64,000 nucleotides of DNA from Sorangium sp025924095 (GCF_051521505.1 NZ_CP150356.1:4526001-4590000), one strand, 5' to 3'. Shown: positions 45,586 through 54,382, counted from the first letter of the stretch. The notes: generated by a model not told the origin, from the sequence alone. Numbers and translations: made by a program.

Positions 45586-47288
45586 TGCGTCAGCTTCCTC
45601 TCCACAAACGATCCGAGCGCGACATAGTCCCGGTAGAGCGCGTCATAGCGCCTGGCGCGCTCAGGGTCCGGCCGATACCGGGCCTCGGTCCCGGGCGACA
45701 TCGCGCGCTGTGCGTCCTCGACCGAGGCGTGCAGGCCGGCGGCCGTGGCGGCGAACATCGCCGCGCCCAGGGCCACCGGCTGCTCGCCGGCGCGGACCTC
45801 GACGGTCATGTCGAGCACGTCCGCCAGCACCTGCATGGTGAACGGGCTCTTCCGCGCGACCCCGCCGACGCCGATGACGCCGTCGATGCGGAGCCCCTCG
45901 GACCGGAAGCGCTCGACGATGGAGCGCGAACCGAACGCGATCCCCTCGGCGAGCGCGCGGTAGATCCGCGGAGCGTCGGTGGCGAGGTCGAGGCGGACGA
46001 GGGCGCCCTTGAGCCGCTGGTCCGCGTCCGGGGTCCTCCGGCCGTTCAGCCAGTCGAGCGCCATCACCGAGCTCTGATCCGGCGGGATCTCCGCGGCCGC
46101 CCGCTCCAGCTCGGGGATGATCCGGTCGATGACCTCTTCGGCGATCGCCGCGCGCGGCGCCGCCTCGGCCAGCGCCTCCCCGGGCGAGCCACCGGCGCCG
46201 GGGAGGGCAGGGGGGATGGCGAGCAGCGGCCAGCTGAGGAGCCGCTTGAACCAGGCAAAGACGTCACCGAAGGCGGACTGCCCCGCTTCGTAGCCGATCG
46301 CGCCGGGGAGGATCGAGCCGTCGACCTGGCCGCAGATCCCGGCGACGAGGACCTCCGGCGCGCCCGTCTTCGGGACGACGAGCATATCGCACGTGCTCGT
46401 GCCCATGACCTTGAGCAGGTGGTGCGGCTGGATGTCGCCGCCGACCGCGCCCATGTGCGCGTCGAACGCGCCGACGGCGACGACGACGTCACCCGGGATA
46501 CCGAGCATTGCGGCCCACCCGGGCGAGATCATCCCGAAGGGCGCGTCCGCGGTCCAGGTCTGCGCGCCGAGCGTGGCCCTGAGCGCGGGCAGGCGCGGAT
46601 TCAGCTTCGCCAGGAACTCGTTCGACGGATAGCCGTCGAACTCCGCGTGCCACATCGCCTTGTGGCCGGCGGCGCAGCGGCTCCGCTTGATCCTCCCGAG
46701 ATCGTCTGTGCCGGTCAGGACGGCGGGGATCCAGTCGCAGTGCTCCAGGACGGTGACCGCCGCGCGCGCGACCGCCGGATTTGTCTCGATGACGTGGAGC
46801 ACCTTGGCCCAGAACCACTCGGCGGAGTACACGCCGCCCTCGAATTTCGTGTAGTCCACGCCGCCCCAGGTCCGGGCGACCTCGTTGATCCGCGCCGCCT
46901 CGGCCACGGCGGTGTGGTCCTTCCAGAGAAGGAACATCGCGTCCGGGTCCTCCTCGAAGCCGGGGCAGAGCGCGAGGGGCCGGCCCTTCGCGTCGGCCAG
47001 GACCGGCGTGGATCCGGTTGTATCGACCGCGATCCCGCGCACGCGCGCGGCGACGTCGCTGCCCGCCTGCTTCAGGGCCGAGCGGACGGACGCCTCCATG
47101 GCATGGAGGTAGTCGAGCGGATGCTGGCGGAACCGGTGCGCGTGCGGGTCGCAGTAGAGCCCTTGCGCCCAGCGCGGGTACGGCGCGACCGCAGCCCCCG
47201 CGAGCCCGCCGTCGCTCGCGTCCGCGACGACCGCGCGAACGGAGTCGGTGCCGAAATCGATCCCGATGACGAAGGTCCCGATGCGCAT
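45582..47288 (-). CDS. araB: ribulokinase AraB
   Basis: 568 residues (E. coli 566). It phosphorylates L-ribulose at C5. It is a FGGY-family kinase: the N-terminal phosphate loop VIGIDFGTDSVRAVV, substrate region GGVDYTKFEGGVYSAEW, catalytic Asp in GAFDAHMGAVGG, and C-terminal GVIGVGGVARKSPFTMQVLADVL. ATG 47288 is chosen; upstream in-frame codons cross the promoter. It is the first gene of the arabinose operon, divergent from the LacI-family regulator across 124 bp. Confidence 0.95.
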   Translation of the reverse strand: MRIGTFVIGIDFGTDSVRAVVADASDGGLAGAAVAPYPRWAQGLYCDPHAHRFRQHPLDYLHAMEASVRSALKQAGSDVAARVRGIAVDTTGSTPVLADAKGRPLALCPGFEEDPDAMFLLWKDHTAVAEAARINEVARTWGGVDYTKFEGGVYSAEWFWAKVLHVIETNPAVARAAVTVLEHCDWIPAVLTGTDDLGRIKRSRCAAGHKAMWHAEFDGYPSNEFLAKLNPRLPALRATLGAQTWTADAPFGMISPGWAAMLGIPGDVVVAVGAFDAHMGAVGGDIQPHHLLKVMGTSTCDMLVVPKTGAPEVLVAGICGQVDGSILPGAIGYEAGQSAFGDVFAWFKRLLSWPLLAIPPALPGAGGSPGEALAEAAPRAAIAEEVIDRIIPELERAAAEIPPDQSSVMALDWLNGRRTPDADQRLKGALVRLDLATDAPRIYRALAEGIAFGSRSIVERFRSEGLRIDGVIGVGGVARKSPFTMQVLADVLDMTVEVRAGEQPVALGAAMFAATAAGLHASVEDAQRAMSPGTEARYRPDPERARRYDALYRDYVALGSFVERKLTQ

Positions 47289-47347
47289 GACGACCCGCTG
47301 CAAGGTGAAGCCGAAGCCGGAGCCAAAAAAGGATGGCCCGGAACACA

Positions 47348-47363
47348 ATGTGAACGTTCACAT
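47348..47363. promoter_or_regulatory. perfect 16-bp palindrome, candidate AraR (LacI-type) operator
   Basis: ATGTGAACGTTCACAT lies nearly midway between araB (start 47288) and the regulator gene (start 47413). A perfect palindrome with central CG is the classical LacI-family operator form, and the next gene encodes a LacI-family protein. Repression of both divergent promoters is inferred. A diverged copy of this whole region with TGTGATCGCTCACA sits at 54.25 kb. Confidence 0.75.
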
Positions 47364-47412
47364 GATGGATGTCAATTCCAATCCGTCCGCCAACGGCTAT
47401 TCTCCCGCCCCG

Positions 47413-48471
47413 ATGACGGACAAGGTTGAGAGGCCGCTTCCGGAGCGCCGCGTCAAGAAGGGCGGGCGCCGGGCCGCGGTCATGGTGGATGTGGCCAAGC
47501 TCGCCGGCGTCTCCTATCAGACGGTGTCGCGGGTCCTGCACGACAGCCCCCACGTGCATCGCGACACGCGGGAGCGGGTGCTCGACGCGATCCGCCAGCT
47601 CGACTACCGGCCCAGCTCGGTCGCGCAGGCGCTCGTCACCGGGCGGTCGCGGACGCTGGGCGTGGTCAGCTTCGACACGGCGCTCTACGGTCCGGCGTCG
47701 ACCCTGCTCGGGATCGAGGAGGCGGCGCACGACGCCGGCTACGGCATCAGCATCGCGAGCTTGAAGTCGCTCAGCCGCGCGCCGGTGGTGGAGGCCGTGC
47801 AGCGGCTGTGCGATCAGGGGGCCGACGGCATCGTCGTCATCGCCCCGCAGCGGTCGGCGGTGGACGCGCTCCGCCATCTCACGTCCGACGTCCCGGTGGT
47901 CGCCGTCGAGGGCGGGCCGGACGATTCGTTCCCGGTGGTCGCCGTCGACCAGCTCGGGGGCGCGGTGGCCGCGACGCGGCATCTCCTCGACCTGGGGCAC
48001 AGGACGGTGTGGCACATCGCCGGCCCGCCCGACTGGCTCGAGGCCGACCAGCGCATCGACGGCTGGCGCTCGGCGCTGGTGGCGGCCGGCGCCGAGATCC
48101 CGCCTCCGCTGCGCGGCGACTGGAGCGCGCGCTCCGGCTACGCGCTCGCCCCGCAGCTCGTGCGCACGCCGGGCGTCACCGCCGTGTTCGTGGCGAACGA
48201 CCAGATGGCGCTCGGCCTGCTGCGCTTCCTCCACGAGAGCGGGCGCGAGCCGCCGCAGGACATCAGCATCGTCGGCTTCGACGACATCCCGGAGGCGGCC
48301 TACTTCACGCCCCCGCTCACCACCGTCCGCCAGGACTTCTCCGAGGTGGGACGCCGGTGCCTCCACCTCCTGCTCGACCAGATCGAGAGCGGCCAGCGCT
48401 CCTCGTCGCGCGTCGTGGTCGAGACCGAGCTCGTCCTGCGCAAGAGCACCGCGGTCCTCAGGCACCCGTGA
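47413..48471 (+). CDS. LacI-family regulator of the arabinose genes (AraR-like)
   Basis: About 352 residues. The LacI helix-turn-helix and hinge region sits at residues ~25-75 (DVAKLAGVSYQTVSRVLHDSPHVHRDTRERVLDAI, then LDYRPSSVAQALVTGRSRTLGVV). A PBP1-type sugar-sensing domain follows to the end (VFVANDQMALGLL, then SIVGFDDIPEAAYFTPPLTTV). It should bind the palindrome at 47348-47363 and release it on sensing arabinose or a derivative. ATG 47413 (MTDKVERP) is chosen; an upstream in-frame ATG at 47362 would start inside the operator. The N-terminal ~20 residues before the HTH are basic. Confidence 0.9.
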   Translation: MTDKVERPLPERRVKKGGRRAAVMVDVAKLAGVSYQTVSRVLHDSPHVHRDTRERVLDAIRQLDYRPSSVAQALVTGRSRTLGVVSFDTALYGPASTLLGIEEAAHDAGYGISIASLKSLSRAPVVEAVQRLCDQGADGIVVIAPQRSAVDALRHLTSDVPVVAVEGGPDDSFPVVAVDQLGGAVAATRHLLDLGHRTVWHIAGPPDWLEADQRIDGWRSALVAAGAEIPPPLRGDWSARSGYALAPQLVRTPGVTAVFVANDQMALGLLRFLHESGREPPQDISIVGFDDIPEAAYFTPPLTTVRQDFSEVGRRCLHLLLDQIESGQRSSSRVVVETELVLRKSTAVLRHP

Positions 48472-48491
48472 GCCCGCGGGGAGGGACCTAA

Positions 48492-48511
48492 GGCGTTCAC
48501 GTTTCAACGCC
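48492..48511. terminator. weak hairpin at convergent gene ends
   Basis: GGCGTT-N8-AACGCC between the LacI gene end (48471) and the convergent gene's stop (48504). The stem is short and there is no T-run, so a role as bidirectional terminator is only possible. Confidence 0.3.
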
Positions 48512-49070
48512 CTTCGAGGCAGATCGTGCGCACGAAGCGCCTCACGGTCGAGGCGCGATGCTCGGCGTAGTAGCCCTCCGCCGCCGCTCTCGACGCCTCG
48601 CCGGGCGCCTCCAGGCAGTCCGCGATGATCTCGTAGCCGTCCTGGAGCGGGTCCGAGTCCCTGGGGTGCGTGCGACGAACCTCGTGCACGAGCTCACGCA
48701 TGCGCGCGCCGTTCCGCGCGCTCATCGCGTCGTTCAGCAGCGCGATCAGGCCGTTCTCATGCTGGATCTCGAGGTGACGCGGCGTGATCGGGTGAGGGTG
48801 AGCGGGGCCGTCGTGTCGGTCGTCGGGGCTCGGCCCGATGACGGGCAGGTCAAGGGCCGCCGCGGCGAGCTCGGTGCTGCCGAGCACCGCGGGCGGTCCG
48901 GCCGACGCGCGGCGCGACGCTCCCTCGCGCGGCGCCTCTTCCCGCGACGCTCCCTGCCGAGATGAAGGCAGCCGTCGTCCATCGGGCTCTCGCGAGCGAT
49001 GGACGACGTAGAGCGCCGCGCCGAGGACGATCAGCGCGGCAACGAACCAGCGCCCGCGCGCCGACCTCAC
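48504..49070 (-). CDS. small membrane-anchored protein of unknown function
   Basis: 188 residues from GTG 49070, which overlaps the M64 peptidase stop (GTGA). One N-terminal membrane helix (RWFVAALIVLGAALYVV, residues ~5-22) has a basic flank. A ~60-residue Arg/Ser/Pro-rich linker follows, then a helical C-terminal domain (IQHENGLIALLNDAMSARNG, then YYAEHRASTVRRFVRTICLEG). No family is recognised. The overlap ties its expression to the peptidase gene. Confidence 0.72.
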   Translation of the reverse strand: MRSARGRWFVAALIVLGAALYVVHRSREPDGRRLPSSRQGASREEAPREGASRRASAGPPAVLGSTELAAAALDLPVIGPSPDDRHDGPAHPHPITPRHLEIQHENGLIALLNDAMSARNGARMRELVHEVRRTHPRDSDPLQDGYEIIADCLEAPGEASRAAAEGYYAEHRASTVRRFVRTICLEGR

Positions 49071-50488
49071 GGGATGGTCACCGTCCACGTCACCGTCTCT
49101 TGCGAGCGGAGCCAGCTGTCGCGACCCCAGCAGGGATCGATGTGACGGGGGTTCGTCGAGGGCGGCGGGTCGAGGCACTCCCCGCTGCGGTAACGCACCC
49201 ACTCTTCGCCGGCATTGTCGTAGGCCCTGGCGACGATGGTGTGCGTGCCCGGGGCGAGGCCTGCCGCGGCGACGTTGTAGACGGGGCCGCCGTCGGTCGC
49301 GATCACGTCGCCGTCGAGCGTCCAATCGACGCTGATGACCTCGGGGTCGATCACGTTGACCGCGAGCGTCGCCGGGGCCGTGACGTCGCCAGCGGGTGGA
49401 TCGGTCGAGTCGATCGGCGTGACGCGCATCCAGATATCCATGATGATCTTCTCGCGCGAGACCGGGTTGAAGCTCGTGTCCTTGTTGTCTCCAAACAGGC
49501 TGTTCATCATCGAGTTCGAAGACGGGCGGTACTGTCCGCTGTCGACGTAGCGGCTGCCGACGAAGGTGCCCTGGAGGCCCGTGGCGTCGGCGGCGTCATG
49601 ACCCAGCCACTTGTCCCATTTGCCCGCGGTCGTCGTGCAATCGCTCGTCGAGTTCACCTCGACGTACTCGGTGCCGCTGCCGCTGCACGTGTTCGCGCCG
49701 CAGCCCGAGCCCGTCGCCTTGGCGCAATACTCGTCGGCCAGCTGATGGAAGCCGTGGCCACCTTCATGCAGGGCCGCTCCGGCGGCGTCCGAATGCCCGC
49801 CGGACCAGAGCATCCACGAGGCGCCCGTGTTCCACCAGCGACTGTTGTTCAACACGATGGCGTGCCAGTCGACCTCGAGCTCGTCGGGGAGGTTCGCCTT
49901 GAGCGCGTCATCCGCAGCACGGGTATCGCAGTTTGCGAGGCGGCTCTCGTCGTCGCCCGAGCAACCGAGCGCTCCTGGGACGCCGTTCGAGGGGCTGACC
50001 AGCTTGATGGCGCAGATGTTGACGAACTTGCGATATCTGCCGTACGGCTCGCCGATCGGGCTGCTGAAGCGCAGGCCCATCGCCGCCTCGACGTGCTCGA
50101 GGTACGTTGTGTTCACGGTCGTGGCGTCGTAGCCGTCGCCCACGATGACGTAGTTGACGCGGTTCTCCGGTGGGCCCGCGCTCTCGATGGCCACGCCATT
50201 CGTGCCGCAATCGAGGACGTAAGCGGAGCCGCCTCCACCATCGCCGCCGGGAACGAAGGCTCCCCCGGCGCCCGTGCCGGCAGAGCCGCCCGGGGCCGCG
50301 CCGCCCGCGCCGCCCGCGCCGGGACTGCCGCTGCCTGCTGCACCGCCGCCGGTTGAGCCGCCCGCCGCGAGGTCGCCGCCCTCCGACGTACCGCCGCTGC
50401 CCGTCGTCGCCGTGTCGGTGCCGGGGGCCTCGCCGCAAGCGCAGAGCGCCACAAGACTCAAGACGCGCAGCATGCAGCTCGATTTCAT
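49067..50488 (-). CDS. M64 (IgA-type) metallopeptidase lipoprotein
   Basis: About 473 residues with lipobox LCAC (Cys18), a ~70-residue Gly/Ala/Ser linker, then a peptidase M64 domain. That domain opens VNYVIVGDGYDATT and has the zinc site LHEGGHGFHQLADEYC (HEGGH with downstream Asp/Glu). A Cys-containing insertion follows (GCGANTCSGSGTEYVEV). The C-terminal ~120 residues look like an Ig-like beta domain (NVIDPEVISVDWTLDG, then APGTHTIVARAYD). It is a surface peptidase with unknown targets. ATG 50488 gives a normal signal. It lies 96 bp downstream of the DUF1552 gene. Confidence 0.88.
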   Translation of the reverse strand: MKSSCMLRVLSLVALCACGEAPGTDTATTGSGGTSEGGDLAAGGSTGGGAAGSGSPGAGGAGGAAPGGSAGTGAGGAFVPGGDGGGGSAYVLDCGTNGVAIESAGPPENRVNYVIVGDGYDATTVNTTYLEHVEAAMGLRFSSPIGEPYGRYRKFVNICAIKLVSPSNGVPGALGCSGDDESRLANCDTRAADDALKANLPDELEVDWHAIVLNNSRWWNTGASWMLWSGGHSDAAGAALHEGGHGFHQLADEYCAKATGSGCGANTCSGSGTEYVEVNSTSDCTTTAGKWDKWLGHDAADATGLQGTFVGSRYVDSGQYRPSSNSMMNSLFGDNKDTSFNPVSREKIIMDIWMRVTPIDSTDPPAGDVTAPATLAVNVIDPEVISVDWTLDGDVIATDGGPVYNVAAAGLAPGTHTIVARAYDNAGEEWVRYRSGECLDPPPSTNPRHIDPCWGRDSWLRSQETVTWTVTIP

Positions 50489-50584
50489 CGCTCTCGCCTC
50501 ACGATTTCTCGCCGGTGGCATCGACGCCCAGCGGGAGCTGGGGGCCCGCGCCGCAGGCGCGCGCGAGCCCCCTGCGGCCTCCGC

Positions 50585-52021
50585 TCACCCGAACAGCCCC
50601 TCGATCGCCGTGGTCCGCTGGTCGCTGTCCCCCATCACGAGATCCGGGACACCGAAGGCGGCCGCGCACGCCATCCACACGTCGTTGGTGGAGCGGAGGC
50701 CGCGATCGCTGTTGGTCCACACCTGCCCGCCGCGCAGCTTTGTGCCCTCGCCGCCGAACAGCAACCAAGGCATGTTGTCCCAGTTGTGCGTTCGCGTGCC
50801 GACCTCCGTGATGTAGGGGACCAGCGTGCTGTCAAGCAGCCTCCCGCCGGCCACGTCCTCCGTCTCCGCGAGCTCCTGCAGAAAGCCGGCGACGTGGCCG
50901 GCGTAGAACTCTTCTACCCGCGTGAGGAACTCGAGCGTGTCGCGCGTATCGGGATCGTGGCTCGTTGTGTGGTGCACCTTGAAGATGGAGGAATCGGGGG
51001 GCCACAGCTCGCCGAAGCTCACGTGGTTCGTGCCAGGGGCCCACTGGAACGTGACCACGCGCGTCAGGTCGCAGCGGAAAGCGGCCTTGATCACGGCGAA
51101 ATGCAGGGCGCCGATGCGCGCGTGCTTCAGGTCGTCGCGCTCCGAGACGACGTGCGAGCTCTCGTAGGGATCGATGTGCCCGCTCACGTCGATGGTCTCT
51201 GGCTCCTGCGGGACGCCGCAGGACGCGGGATCCCTCGGGTCCGCGTCAAACTCCTTCTCCACCTCGCGGATGGCGGCGGCGTGCCCCTCCAGCGCCTCTC
51301 GCTGCGAGCTCGGCGCGAGGCTCTGAAGGCGCTTCAGGTCCTTCATCGCGAAGTCGAGCACGCTCTTCTTCTCCAGGCGCGCCCGCGCCAGGGCATCCAG
51401 GTTGTCGTCCGTCGGGCCGCCCGGCATCAGCGTGCCGAACACCCGCCGGTACGCCTCGAGCGGCTGGTAGTAGGGCTTCATCGGCGCGCGCGGACCCGAA
51501 TAGGACATGTGGCGGGTCGACACCTCGGGCGTGTCGGCGCGGTTGTCGCAAGAGACCTGGAGCGATGCGATGGGGGGGCCCTGGAGCTCGAGCGACTGCT
51601 TCACGAGCAGCTGGTCGATGCTCGCCCCCTCGGCCATCGGGTCGTCGCCGCCGTTGCCCGGATACAGCTGCTTGGTCCGCTGCCCCGTGGCCATCAGCAC
51701 CGTTCCGCGCTCGTGGCCGCCGCCGACGGACCCATCGAAGGGCAGCTTCAGGTCGCGCATCACGACCATGCGAGCCTTCATGGCCGCGAACGGGTCGAGG
51801 ATGCGGGAGAGCGTGAAGTCGGTCCCTTCCCCTTGCGGCCAGAAGTTCTGATACACGGTGCCCACCGGGCGCTGCACGATCAGCAAGCGCTTCGGCGGCG
51901 TCGCGCCCTCCGCGGCCGACTCGAGGCCCTTGAGCACCGTGACGAGGCCCGCGGCGGCGCCGATGCCTTGCAGGAAGCGGCGGCGAGACCATGCATAGGA
52001 GAGGTTGTAACGCACAGTCAA
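50585..52021 (-). CDS. DUF1552 family protein, Tat-exported
   Basis: About 478 residues. The N-terminus SRRRFLQGIGAAAGLVTVL is a twin-arginine-type signal. The body (LLIVQRPVGTVYQNFWPQGEG, then GHERGTVLMATG, then FQWAPGTNHVSFGELW, then THNWDNMPWLLFGG) matches DUF1552 (related to DUF1501/sulfatase-like folds), normally encoded next to DUF1592/DUF1588 proteins as here. The function is unknown. The start is either TTG 52021, overlapping the DUF1592 stop, or GTG 52015, better spaced from AAGGGGG. Confidence 0.88.
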   Translation of the reverse strand: MTVRYNLSYAWSRRRFLQGIGAAAGLVTVLKGLESAAEGATPPKRLLIVQRPVGTVYQNFWPQGEGTDFTLSRILDPFAAMKARMVVMRDLKLPFDGSVGGGHERGTVLMATGQRTKQLYPGNGGDDPMAEGASIDQLLVKQSLELQGPPIASLQVSCDNRADTPEVSTRHMSYSGPRAPMKPYYQPLEAYRRVFGTLMPGGPTDDNLDALARARLEKKSVLDFAMKDLKRLQSLAPSSQREALEGHAAAIREVEKEFDADPRDPASCGVPQEPETIDVSGHIDPYESSHVVSERDDLKHARIGALHFAVIKAAFRCDLTRVVTFQWAPGTNHVSFGELWPPDSSIFKVHHTTSHDPDTRDTLEFLTRVEEFYAGHVAGFLQELAETEDVAGGRLLDSTLVPYITEVGTRTHNWDNMPWLLFGGEGTKLRGGQVWTNSDRGLRSTNDVWMACAAAFGVPDLVMGDSDQRTTAIEGLFG

Positions 52022-53676
52022 TCCCCCTTGGCGCGCTCGGTCAGCGCCGGCGATGTCACGATGGCTCTCACGACGTTGGTTAGTGTCCGCTGGCCCTCCG
52101 GCAGCGCCGCGATCACGCGCTCGACCTGACAGGCGCGGGGCGTGAGCGTCTCGTCGTCCGTGCCGTAGGTCATGAGGTGCCGCGTGATGCAGGTGGCGAA
52201 CCCATCGGTCTCCGCGACGGCGTCGACGAACTCGACGGCGCTCGCGTAGATCCCCCCGATGTCGCCCCTGCCGGTCAGGTCGACGCGCGCGTCGATCGGC
52301 TCCCCATCGAGGGTGTCACGGTACCGGCCGACCGGATCGTACTGCTCGAGCAGCAGGCCGAACGCGTCGAACTGGTTGTGACACCCCGCGCAGGTGCCGT
52401 TCGCGGCGCGCGCGTCGGCGCGCTCGCGCTCGGTCAGGTCGGCATCGAGCAACTCCTGGATCGCGTCCGCGACCGACTCCGGCGGCGCGGCGATCTTCCC
52501 CATGCAGAGCAGCGCGCCGTGCACGAAGAGCCCTCGCGCGACGACGCTCGTGTTGTCGGTCCGGGACAGCGCCGCGAGCAGACCGGGCTGCGTGAGGATC
52601 CCGGCGCGCTCGTCGGCCGGCAGCGCGACCCTCGCGAACTCCTCCGGGGTCGCGCCCGTGTGCTCCACGCCGTAGACCTGCGCGAGCGGACCGTTCACGA
52701 ACGTCTCCCTCGAGGTGAGCAGGGCCGACACGTCCGCTCCGCGGTTCCACAGGAGCTCCTCCAGGAGCAGCTCGGTCTCGTGGAACATGCTTGCCTGGAG
52801 AGCCGGGGTGTACTCGGGGAAGAGCCCTGGATCCTTCACCGTGCCGAACAGGTTGCTGAGCCCCCACGCCGCGATCAGCGTGGTGCTCAGGCTGCGGCGC
52901 GTCTCGGGCTTCTCGAGCAGGCGCTCGGTCTGGCGCATCAGCTCCGCCGGGTCGTTGAGGGCGCCGGAGTCGGCGGCGGCGGCGAGATCGGCGTCGGGCA
53001 GGCTGTCCGTCAAGAAGAACGAGAGCTCGCTCGCGGTCTCGTGCGCCGAGAGCTTCACCACATCGCCGTCCGCGCCGTCGCCGAGCTCGGTGCGGTAGGA
53101 GAAAGAGGGGGACGCGAGGATCGCCTCGACGGCGAGCGAGACGCCGCGTTCGTAGCTCGTCTCGTTCCCGAGGCGAACCACGGACCACAGGTTGTCGAGC
53201 TCCGTCGCGTCCATCGGCCGGCGGAACGCCCGCTGCGCGAACCGCGTCAGGAACGCCTTGGCGCAGGCGTCGTCTCCGTCAGGGGCGCAGCCGGTCACCT
53301 GCTCGAAGCGCCCCGCGAGGCTCTCGGCCGCATAGGCGGCCCTCGCGAGCCGCGAATGCACAAGGGAGGTCCCGGCCACGACGCCCTTCTTGACAAACGG
53401 CTTCGTCCGCGCGTCCGGCGCCTGGTCCAGCTCGATGGCCTCCTCTCCCAGGAGATCCCGGATGGCGTTCGAGAACTGCAGGTCGGCGAGCAGCACGATC
53501 CGTCGCTCCAGCCGCGGGTTGCACAGACCGTCTCCGCTCCCTGAGGGATTCGCGTCGCCGCCCGGGGGGAGCGCGCCGTCGCCGAGCTCGCCCACGCACC
53601 CTGCAACGAGGAGCGAAGCGCATGCGATCATTCCCCGCAGTCGAGAGGCGAGCTTGCTGCGAGTGAACGTTTCCAC
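52018..53676 (-). CDS. DUF1592/DUF1588/DUF1585 c-type-cytochrome-like lipoprotein
   Basis: About 552 residues. It has a basic n-region (TRSKLASRLR), a hydrophobic stretch and LVAGC, a probable lipoprotein. It carries the DUF1587-like/DUF1592 modules (FSNAIRDLLG, then FAQRAFRRPMDATEL, then EAILASPSFSYRTE, then DLAAAADSG), DUF1588 and a CAGCH heme-c-like motif (NGTCAGCHNQFDAFGLLLEQYD), then DUF1585 (ITRHLMTYGTDDE). Such proteins pair with DUF1552 and are proposed extracytoplasmic redox proteins of unknown activity. GTG 53676 is chosen from signal logic; the start is uncertain. Confidence 0.85.
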   Translation of the reverse strand: METFTRSKLASRLRGMIACASLLVAGCVGELGDGALPPGGDANPSGSGDGLCNPRLERRIVLLADLQFSNAIRDLLGEEAIELDQAPDARTKPFVKKGVVAGTSLVHSRLARAAYAAESLAGRFEQVTGCAPDGDDACAKAFLTRFAQRAFRRPMDATELDNLWSVVRLGNETSYERGVSLAVEAILASPSFSYRTELGDGADGDVVKLSAHETASELSFFLTDSLPDADLAAAADSGALNDPAELMRQTERLLEKPETRRSLSTTLIAAWGLSNLFGTVKDPGLFPEYTPALQASMFHETELLLEELLWNRGADVSALLTSRETFVNGPLAQVYGVEHTGATPEEFARVALPADERAGILTQPGLLAALSRTDNTSVVARGLFVHGALLCMGKIAAPPESVADAIQELLDADLTERERADARAANGTCAGCHNQFDAFGLLLEQYDPVGRYRDTLDGEPIDARVDLTGRGDIGGIYASAVEFVDAVAETDGFATCITRHLMTYGTDDETLTPRACQVERVIAALPEGQRTLTNVVRAIVTSPALTERAKGD

Positions 53677-53891
53677 CTCCGGGCGCTCGCACGCGACGCT
53701 CGGATCAGGATCGCGCGTGGAAGATTTCAGGGCTTCGGCTGCGCGACATCGGTCCTCGAAGCGCCTCGGAGCTTTGCCGCGGGCGTGCTCCAAGGCGGCG
53801 CGAGCACCGCCTTCAGCGGCGGCCAATAACGAAGATCGATTCACACGATACCTCCCGGTGAGTCCGCCGTGCTGCGTGGATAGTCCCATGG

Positions 53892-54197
53892 CTATCTTGG
53901 CTGTGGCAAGCGAGCTGGGACCGCGCCGCGCGGCCGCCCCGGATCGGAGCCGCTGCGCCGCTGATCCAGGTGCCGCCGGGGACGGCGGCGCTCGCGACCT
54001 CGGTCACCGTGCCGGCGGTGAACGGATTGCTGTTCATGGTCAGACCGTCGACCATGGCAGCCTTCGCGGGCAACCGCCGTGATGTCGTTCGCCTTCTTGA
54101 GCTCGAGGCAGGCCAACGCATCGCGCAGCGGGATCAAGCCCGCCATCACGCCGTCTCTCATCGCGCTGAAGTCGAGGACGAAGGTCCCGGTGCGCAT
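53892..54197 (-). pseudogene. decayed gene starting like AraB
   Basis: A minus-strand frame begins MRTGTFVLDFSAMRDG, recalling the ribulokinase start MRIGTFVIGIDFGTDS. Codon-level similarity to araB stops within ~15 residues. Possible coding sense then continues (LIPLRDALACLELKKANDIT) and appears to shift into another frame (MNSNPFTAGTVTEVASAAVPGGTW). No complete reading frame or known domain remains. I treat it as a remnant or chimeric decayed gene lying behind the duplicated ara-type promoter. Confidence 0.45.
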
Positions 54198-54335
54198 GAC
54201 GCCCCGCTGCAAGGTGAAGCAGAGAAGGCGGAGCCTCGCGCCGACTGTGATCGCTCACATAGTCGAGGTCAACTCCGATCGGTCCGCATGGGGCCATTCT
54301 CCGGACCTGATGACCGACAAGGCGGACGACCGGTC
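54165..54335. repeat. diverged duplicate of the araB/lacI divergent promoter region
   Basis: Aligns with 47260-47438. Shared are gacgaaggtccc, gcgcatgacg, cccgctgcaaggtgaagc, a central operator-like TGTGATCGCTCACA (54246-54259) in place of the palindrome, then gaggtcaactccgatc/gatgtcaattccaatcc, cattctcc, and atgaccgacaaggcggacga against atgacggacaaggttgag. Distances from operator to both start codons are nearly kept. Neither an intact kinase nor an intact LacI gene follows. Confidence 0.75.
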
Positions 54336-54382
54336 CAGCTCGGTGCCTCCCACCGAGTGCGACCGCTGCCGCGAACGTTGCA

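Noticed and set aside
54246..54259. CRP-like site TGTGATCGCTCACA
   Set aside because: Spacer between TGTGA and TCACA is four bases, not six, and the position matches the LacI-type operator in the duplicated araB/lacI region.
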